From Spirochaetales bacterium (GTDB lineage: Bacteria > Spirochaetota > Spirochaetia > DSM-27196 > SLST01): a stretch of 8,226 bases of DNA. Numbering within the stretch: position 1 is the first letter of the stretch; every line of letters starts with the position of its first letter. The position numbers and the translations under genes were made by a program. The notes under the pieces are model-generated. The model had not been told where the DNA came from. It searched no databases and was given only the letters and a program-made list of their open reading frames with translations. Shown here piece after piece: positions 4,718 through 8,226 of the stretch. The stretch is taken from NCBI GenBank assembly GCA_007130265.1, contig SLST01000556.1:1-8226 (forward strand), in the 5' to 3' direction.

Positions 4718-5929
4718 ATGGCGAATAGTCGGGAGTCGGGAAAGAAGATCTTGGTCATCAACTGTGGGTCTTCGTCGCTCAAGTACGAGATCTACGAGAT
4801 GCCCGCACAGACGAGTCTGGGTAAGGGACTCGTCGACCGGATCGGGATCGACGATGGATCGATCTCGCACGAGGGGGTGAACGGCGCCTACGAGCAGCAG
4901 ACGGATATACCCAACCATACCCGTGCGATGGAGCTCGTGATTGCCGCGCTCACCGACTCACGCAACGGAATCGTCTCGTCGCTCGATGAGATCGCTGGCG
5001 TGGGGCACCGCGTCGTGCACGGCGGTGAGGCGTATTCCGCCTCCGTCGTGATCGACGAAGACGTCGAGGCGGCGATCGAGAAGAACATCGAGCTCGCGCC
5101 CATCCACAACCCGGCGAACCTGACCGGGATTCGCGAAGCCCGCGCGGTGCTCCCGCGGCAGAGACACGTGGCCGTTTTCGACACCGCCTTCCACCAGACG
5201 ATACCACCGGCGGCGTACCTGTACGGGCTACCCCGGGAACTCTACGACAAGTACCGAATCCGCCGCTACGGATTCCACGGCACGAGCCATCGGTACGTCG
5301 CTTCGAGAGCGGTGGAGTTGCTGAAACGATCGAGTGACAACACGAATCTCATCACCTGTCACCTCGGCAACGGTTGCTCGGTAACCGCGATCAAGAATGG
5401 TCGGTCCATAGACACGTCCATGGGCTTCACGCCGCTCGAGGGGCTGATGATGGGCACGCGCTCCGGCGACATCGATCCGGCCATCATCTTCTTCCTGCTC
5501 GAGCGGGGGAGGACCGCCGAAGAGCTCAACACGATGCTCAACAAAGAGAGCGGCATGAAGGGACTCTCCGGGATATCCAACGACCTCAGAGACGTCGAAG
5601 AGGCGGCCGAGCTCGGTGATCGGAATGCCGCGGATGCGCTAGACGTGTATGCGCACAAGGTGCGCCAGTACATAGGCGCCTATGCCGCGGAGATCGTCAA
5701 GGTGGATGCGCTCGTGTTCACCGGCGGCGTGGGGGAGCACGGCACCCGGATGCGCGAACGAATCTGCCGCCGGCTCGAGAACCTGGGGATCGTGATGGAC
5801 TACCGCAAGAACCTGGAGAACGGCGCGCGGCGGGGGGTTATCTCCATGGATTATTCTCCTACGACCATCGTCGTGCAGCCGACCAATGAGGAACTTCAGA
5901 TCGCCATTGACACGTACGACCGGATCTGA
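4718..5929 (+). CDS. ackA: Acetate kinase
   Basis: 403 residues, normal for AckA. It interconverts acetyl phosphate + ADP and acetate + ATP in the cytoplasm, the last ATP-yielding step of acetate fermentation. It belongs to the ASKHA superfamily. Visible landmarks: ILVINCGSSSLKYEIYEM with N15 (first family signature), GHRVVHGG with R98, FDTAFHQ with catalytic D155 and H159, RYGFHGTSHRYV (183-194) with H187, HLGNGCS, TPLEGLMMGTRSGDID with R248, FTGGVGEH, and TNEELQIA with E391. All expected active-site residues are present. ATG 4718 is chosen over the upstream in-frame ATG 4610 because GGAG (4708-4711) sits 6 nt before it, and because residues encoded before it do not match the family. The partner gene pta is not in the window. 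The 3' end overlaps the DUF2779 gene by 44 nt, indicating co-transcription and probably coupled translation. Confidence 0.97.
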   Translation: MANSRESGKKILVINCGSSSLKYEIYEMPAQTSLGKGLVDRIGIDDGSISHEGVNGAYEQQTDIPNHTRAMELVIAALTDSRNGIVSSLDEIAGVGHRVVHGGEAYSASVVIDEDVEAAIEKNIELAPIHNPANLTGIREARAVLPRQRHVAVFDTAFHQTIPPAAYLYGLPRELYDKYRIRRYGFHGTSHRYVASRAVELLKRSSDNTNLITCHLGNGCSVTAIKNGRSIDTSMGFTPLEGLMMGTRSGDIDPAIIFFLLERGRTAEELNTMLNKESGMKGLSGISNDLRDVEEAAELGDRNAADALDVYAHKVRQYIGAYAAEIVKVDALVFTGGVGEHGTRMRERICRRLENLGIVMDYRKNLENGARRGVISMDYSPTTIVVQPTNEELQIAIDTYDRI

Positions 5930-7328
5930 GCTTCGGATCACCGCGAGCGACTATCTCCTCTACCGCCGTTGCCCTCGTTCGCTTCACCTGCGGCTGATCG
6001 GAGCAGCGCCTCCCTCGCATCCGGCCGACACGCGCTATCCGGTTCCATCCGACCGGCTCGAGGTCAGGGACCTCGCCCTCGCGCACTACTCGAAAGCACT
6101 GACCGACCCCTCCTGCACGCACGGGCCGTTCGTCGCAGCCGCCGATGTCCGCCGCGTGCAGAAACCGTCCGGACACGCTGTGATCCTTGTCCGAGACGGA
6201 ACCAGCGTCAAGGAGTCGTACCTGCGGGAGGCCGCGTTCGTGGACTTCTGCTTTACCCGGTGCGGCGCGAAGCCGCAGCGTATCTACGTCCAGCACGTCA
6301 ACAAGGCGTACCGTCGATGCGGGCCGATCGATCCCGACGCCCTGTTCGTGCAGGCCGACGTGACCCGGCGGGTGGCGACGATCGCCCCTCAGACGGCGGA
6401 GGAGCTCGAGCGGTTCAGCGAGGAGCTCGAGGCCGATCCACTGCTCACTCGGTATCATGAGGTCCTCTGCCAACGTCCTCGCACCTGTCCTTCCTGCTCC
6501 GAGCTGCTGCCGGAGCGAGACGCCGGGCACGTGTCGAGGCTTCACCGGGGAGGCCCGCTCGTCGACGAGTTGTTGGGGGAGGGGATCACCCGCATCGTCG
6601 ATATACCGCCGGATCGTCTGCGCCACCGTCGGCATGAAATCCAGCAGAACAGCTTGCGCACTGAGACTCCCTACGTCGATGCGCGCGCTCTGCGAACCTT
6701 CCTCGACCGGTTGGCCTATCCGGTCTGCTATCTCGATTTCGAGGCCTTATGCACGGCGATTCCTCCCTTCGATCACGTGCGCCCGTGGGAGCACGTGCCG
6801 TTCCTCTACTCAGTCCATCGTGAGCAGTCGGATCGCGCGATCAGCCACGCTCACTACCTCATGGAGCCGGGAAAGGACTCCCGGGTTGAGATGGCCGAAC
6901 GCCTGGCATCGGACCTGGACGGCTGCGGGAGCGTTGTCGCGTACAGCGCCGGATTCGAGCGTGGCGTCCTGAAGCGGCTGATGGACGTGTGCCCCGATGC
7001 CGCCGTCGATCTCCAGCATGCCGTCGATCGCGTTGTCGACCTGCTCGAGCCGTTTCACGAGTTCGCCGTCTATCACCACCGTCAACGCGGCAAGGTCAGC
7101 CTGAAGTATGTGCTCCCTGCCCTGACGGACCTCAGTTACTCCGGGCAGACTGTTTGCGACGGGTATACGGCGAATCTCGTGTATCGCTATCTCAGTAGCG
7201 ATGAAGTCCCGGCCGAAAGCTCAGGCCCCGCCGGGGCGCAGCTACTCGCCGATCTGGTCTCTTACTGCGCGCTCGATACGATGGCGATGGTGCACGTCGT
7301 ACGCGAGCTCAGACGCATGGCCTCGTGA
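5886..7328 (+). CDS. DUF2779 protein: Cas4/RecB-like N-terminal region plus DEDD exonuclease-like domain
   Basis: 480 residues. The C-terminal part (about 278-475) matches the DUF2779 pattern, an RNase H-like DEDD exonuclease fold: YLDFEAL with D284 and E286, VAYSAGFERGVLKRL, DRVVDLLEPF with D386 (or D382), and YCALDTMAMV with Y460 and D464. The N-terminal part resembles a Cas4/RecB-type nuclease: TASDYLLYRRCPRSL with C29, then C195, C201 and C204, the usual four cysteines for an iron-sulphur cluster. D87 (AADVRR) fits the motif II aspartate. The expected E-x-K catalytic pair, usually inside an EVKSSTSVK-like string, reads LVRDGTSVK (101-109), so the RecB site looks inactive. The cellular role is unknown and a DNA-repair or defence function is only inferred. 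The start is uncertain: ATG 5886 has no ribosome binding site, and TTG 5907 is an alternative. The overlap with ackA suggests translational coupling. Confidence 0.75.
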   Translation: MRNFRSPLTRTTGSELRITASDYLLYRRCPRSLHLRLIGAAPPSHPADTRYPVPSDRLEVRDLALAHYSKALTDPSCTHGPFVAAADVRRVQKPSGHAVILVRDGTSVKESYLREAAFVDFCFTRCGAKPQRIYVQHVNKAYRRCGPIDPDALFVQADVTRRVATIAPQTAEELERFSEELEADPLLTRYHEVLCQRPRTCPSCSELLPERDAGHVSRLHRGGPLVDELLGEGITRIVDIPPDRLRHRRHEIQQNSLRTETPYVDARALRTFLDRLAYPVCYLDFEALCTAIPPFDHVRPWEHVPFLYSVHREQSDRAISHAHYLMEPGKDSRVEMAERLASDLDGCGSVVAYSAGFERGVLKRLMDVCPDAAVDLQHAVDRVVDLLEPFHEFAVYHHRQRGKVSLKYVLPALTDLSYSGQTVCDGYTANLVYRYLSSDEVPAESSGPAGAQLLADLVSYCALDTMAMVHVVRELRRMAS

Positions 7329-7349
7329 GACGAGGTTCATGAGACGACG

Positions 7350-7383
7350 AAGGCCGCCCCGTGGGGCGGCCTTCCTTGATTAC
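7350..7383. terminator. Bidirectional intrinsic-type terminator between convergent genes
   Basis: AAGGCCGCCCC (7350-7360) and GGGGCGGCCTT (7363-7373) pair perfectly over 11 bp around GT (in practice a shorter stem with a 4-6 nt loop). TTCCTTGATT follows on the plus strand. It lies 22 nt after the DUF2779 stop and 25 nt from the stop of the convergent secreted-protein gene, so it probably ends both transcripts. A smaller 6-bp hairpin, CCTCGT-GAG-ACGAGG (7321-7335), spans the DUF2779 stop codon itself. Confidence 0.75.
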
Positions 7384-7397
7384 CGAGAAGCCTTTGA

Positions 7398-8141
7398 CTA
7401 CCGACGCGTTACCGTGAAGTCGGCGAAGCTAACGGCGAGGCTGTTGGTTCGCAGGCTGACGTGGGTGCCTCGAAGGACGGCCGGGTCAACGTCGAAGTAG
7501 AACCAGAGCGTCGGCGCCGTGGGGTCGGCGACCAGGATTCGGCCGGTGTCGTAGTTGACGCGGATCCGCATGGGTACGAGCACCCCGAGGAACTGCTCGA
7601 TATCATCGATACCCATGATGATGCCGACGTTGGCCAGTTCGGCCTGGATGTCGACATTCAACGGCGTCACGTCCATCACCGCGTTTCGCTTGCTCTCGTA
7701 GACCTGACCACGGAACCCGAAGTGCTCCGGAGCGTCGCTCATCGTCTCGCGGCGTGTGTCAAGGTTGAGCCAGAGCAGATACGACTGTCCGGCGCCCCAC
7801 GCGATGCGGCCAAGAGGGGGACTGTTGACGCCGACGTGGATACCGAAACCGCCGTGCAGCTGTCCGGCGCGAAGCGCGGCCTGGTCGGGGAAGCCGCCGG
7901 CCTCGTAGCGGACCTGGAACGAGATCTCGATCTCTCCTCGCTGCGGGACCTGCCGGTCAATGCGGGCAAGGCCCGTCTGGGCGTCGCGCTGTACGAGCAT
8001 GCCGCCACGGATGCCCCACTGGCCGTAGCCGGGAACCCACTCGCCGAGAGACTCAAACCCATCGTAGATGATGGTCTGAGCGCTCACCGCAAGCGGCAGA
8101 AGCAAGAGCAGAGCCGCGAAGATGAGGGCAACCTTCTTCAT
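7398..8141 (-). CDS. Secreted protein, probable concanavalin/LamG-like beta-sandwich, function unknown
   Basis: 247 residues with a classic signal peptide: MKK, a hydrophobic stretch (VALIFAALLLLLPLAV) and a signal peptidase I site after A21 (VSA-QT). There is no lipobox cysteine, and the mature chain of about 226 residues has no cysteine at all. The mature protein opens with IIYDGFESLGEWVPGYGQW and GGMLVQ, alternates short hydrophobic strands and polar turns, and ends VSFADFTVTRR. This is typical of LamG or glycoside-hydrolase-16-like jelly-roll proteins. I cannot name the family or see catalytic residues. Export to the periplasm or outside is well supported, but a carbohydrate- or envelope-binding role is a guess. 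The start is firm: AGGAGGA (8154-8148) lies 6 nt before ATG 8141. It has its own promoter and ends against a terminator shared with the convergent DUF2779 gene, so it is probably monocistronic. Confidence 0.8.
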   Translation of the reverse strand: MKKVALIFAALLLLLPLAVSAQTIIYDGFESLGEWVPGYGQWGIRGGMLVQRDAQTGLARIDRQVPQRGEIEISFQVRYEAGGFPDQAALRAGQLHGGFGIHVGVNSPPLGRIAWGAGQSYLLWLNLDTRRETMSDAPEHFGFRGQVYESKRNAVMDVTPLNVDIQAELANVGIIMGIDDIEQFLGVLVPMRIRVNYDTGRILVADPTAPTLWFYFDVDPAVLRGTHVSLRTNSLAVSFADFTVTRR

Positions 8142-8189
8142 ATCCTATCCTCCTAGCAGAAATTGGTACCTTTCAGGAAGGTGTGAAAC

Positions 8190-8204
8190 GAGTATATCAT
8201 ACTC
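8190..8204. promoter_or_regulatory. Inverted repeat over the -10 of the secreted-protein promoter
   Basis: GAGTAT-ATC-ATACTC is a perfect 6-bp-arm dyad that covers the predicted -10. A repressor bound here would block the promoter. It is short and AT-rich, so chance is possible. No regulator gene is adjacent. Confidence 0.35.
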
Positions 8205-8218
8205 TCAACATGACGCAA
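8191..8218 (-). promoter_or_regulatory. Promoter of the secreted-protein gene, extended -10
   Basis: On the minus strand TATACT (8196-8191, 5 of 6) is preceded by TGA, giving an extended -10. TTGCGT (8218-8213, 3 of 6) is 16 bp upstream. Start expected near 8184, giving a leader of about 43 nt that includes AGGAGGA. An overlapping alternative is TTGTGG-17-TATGAT. Confidence 0.55.
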
Positions 8219-8226
8219 CCACAACC

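Noticed and set aside
5859..6635. 258-codon minus-strand frame opposite the start of the DUF2779 gene.
   Set aside because: The plus strand carries conserved cysteine and nuclease-like motifs here. The minus frame has no recognisable domain and would overlap ackA.
5886..7328. The Cas4-like region as evidence of a CRISPR-Cas or other defence locus.
   Set aside because: The DUF2779 C-terminal domain and the absence of other cas or defence genes argue for a stand-alone protein. The neighbours are housekeeping genes.
7461..8156. 231-codon plus-strand frame opposite the secreted-protein gene.
   Set aside because: The minus-strand gene has a signal peptide, ribosome binding site and promoter. The plus frame reads back through all of these and shows no domain.

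Overview
The window is GC-rich bacterial DNA, tightly packed, with six complete genes and one gene cut by the left edge. The gene set is a sigma-54 activator, nicotinate phosphoribosyltransferase, a zinc-phospholipase-like protein, acetate kinase, a DUF2779 nuclease and a secreted beta-sandwich protein. It is compatible with an anaerobic or fermentative Gram-negative-type bacterium. A GC-rich member of the Spirochaetota is my best guess, but that is inference and weakly held, because no marker gene in the window settles it.

Layout, left to right. Positions 1-295 (minus) hold the N-terminal part of a heavy-metal-associated (HMA) domain protein. After a divergent intergenic region, 421-1818 (plus) encodes a complete NtrC-type response regulator (receiver, AAA+ with GAFTGA, Fis-type HTH) with no sensor kinase beside it. 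The gap at 1819-2046 is highly structured. It has five tandem copies of a 14-bp unit, two CATGCA-N3-TGCATG palindromes centred 30 bp apart, and then a near-consensus sigma-54 promoter pointing right. The predicted start of that promoter, about 2038, runs antisense into the 3' end of the convergent gene pncB (2047-3528, minus). No credible plus-strand protein gene lies downstream, so a short regulatory RNA is the simplest candidate product. Further right are a zinc-dependent phospholipase C-like gene (3559-4611, minus) and, divergent from it, ackA (4718-5929, plus). The DUF2779 / RecB-like gene (5886-7328, plus) overlaps the end of ackA. A strong GC hairpin at 7350-7373 separates it from a convergent secreted-protein gene (7398-8141, minus), which has a clear ribosome binding site and promoter.

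How the parts relate. The regulator, repeats, palindromes and sigma-54 site form a plausible self-contained switch: activator gene, upstream activating sequence, promoter, short antisense-type RNA. It resembles in logic the known luxO-qrr and glrR-glmY arrangements. pncB feeds NAD salvage and ackA makes ATP from acetyl phosphate, but nothing in the sequence ties them into one pathway. A second pattern is that all three minus-strand genes up to 4611 lack a Shine-Dalgarno sequence and have a TANNNT hexamer exactly 6 nt before the ATG, as expected for leaderless mRNAs. The regulator, ackA and the secreted-protein gene have recognisable ribosome binding sites instead.
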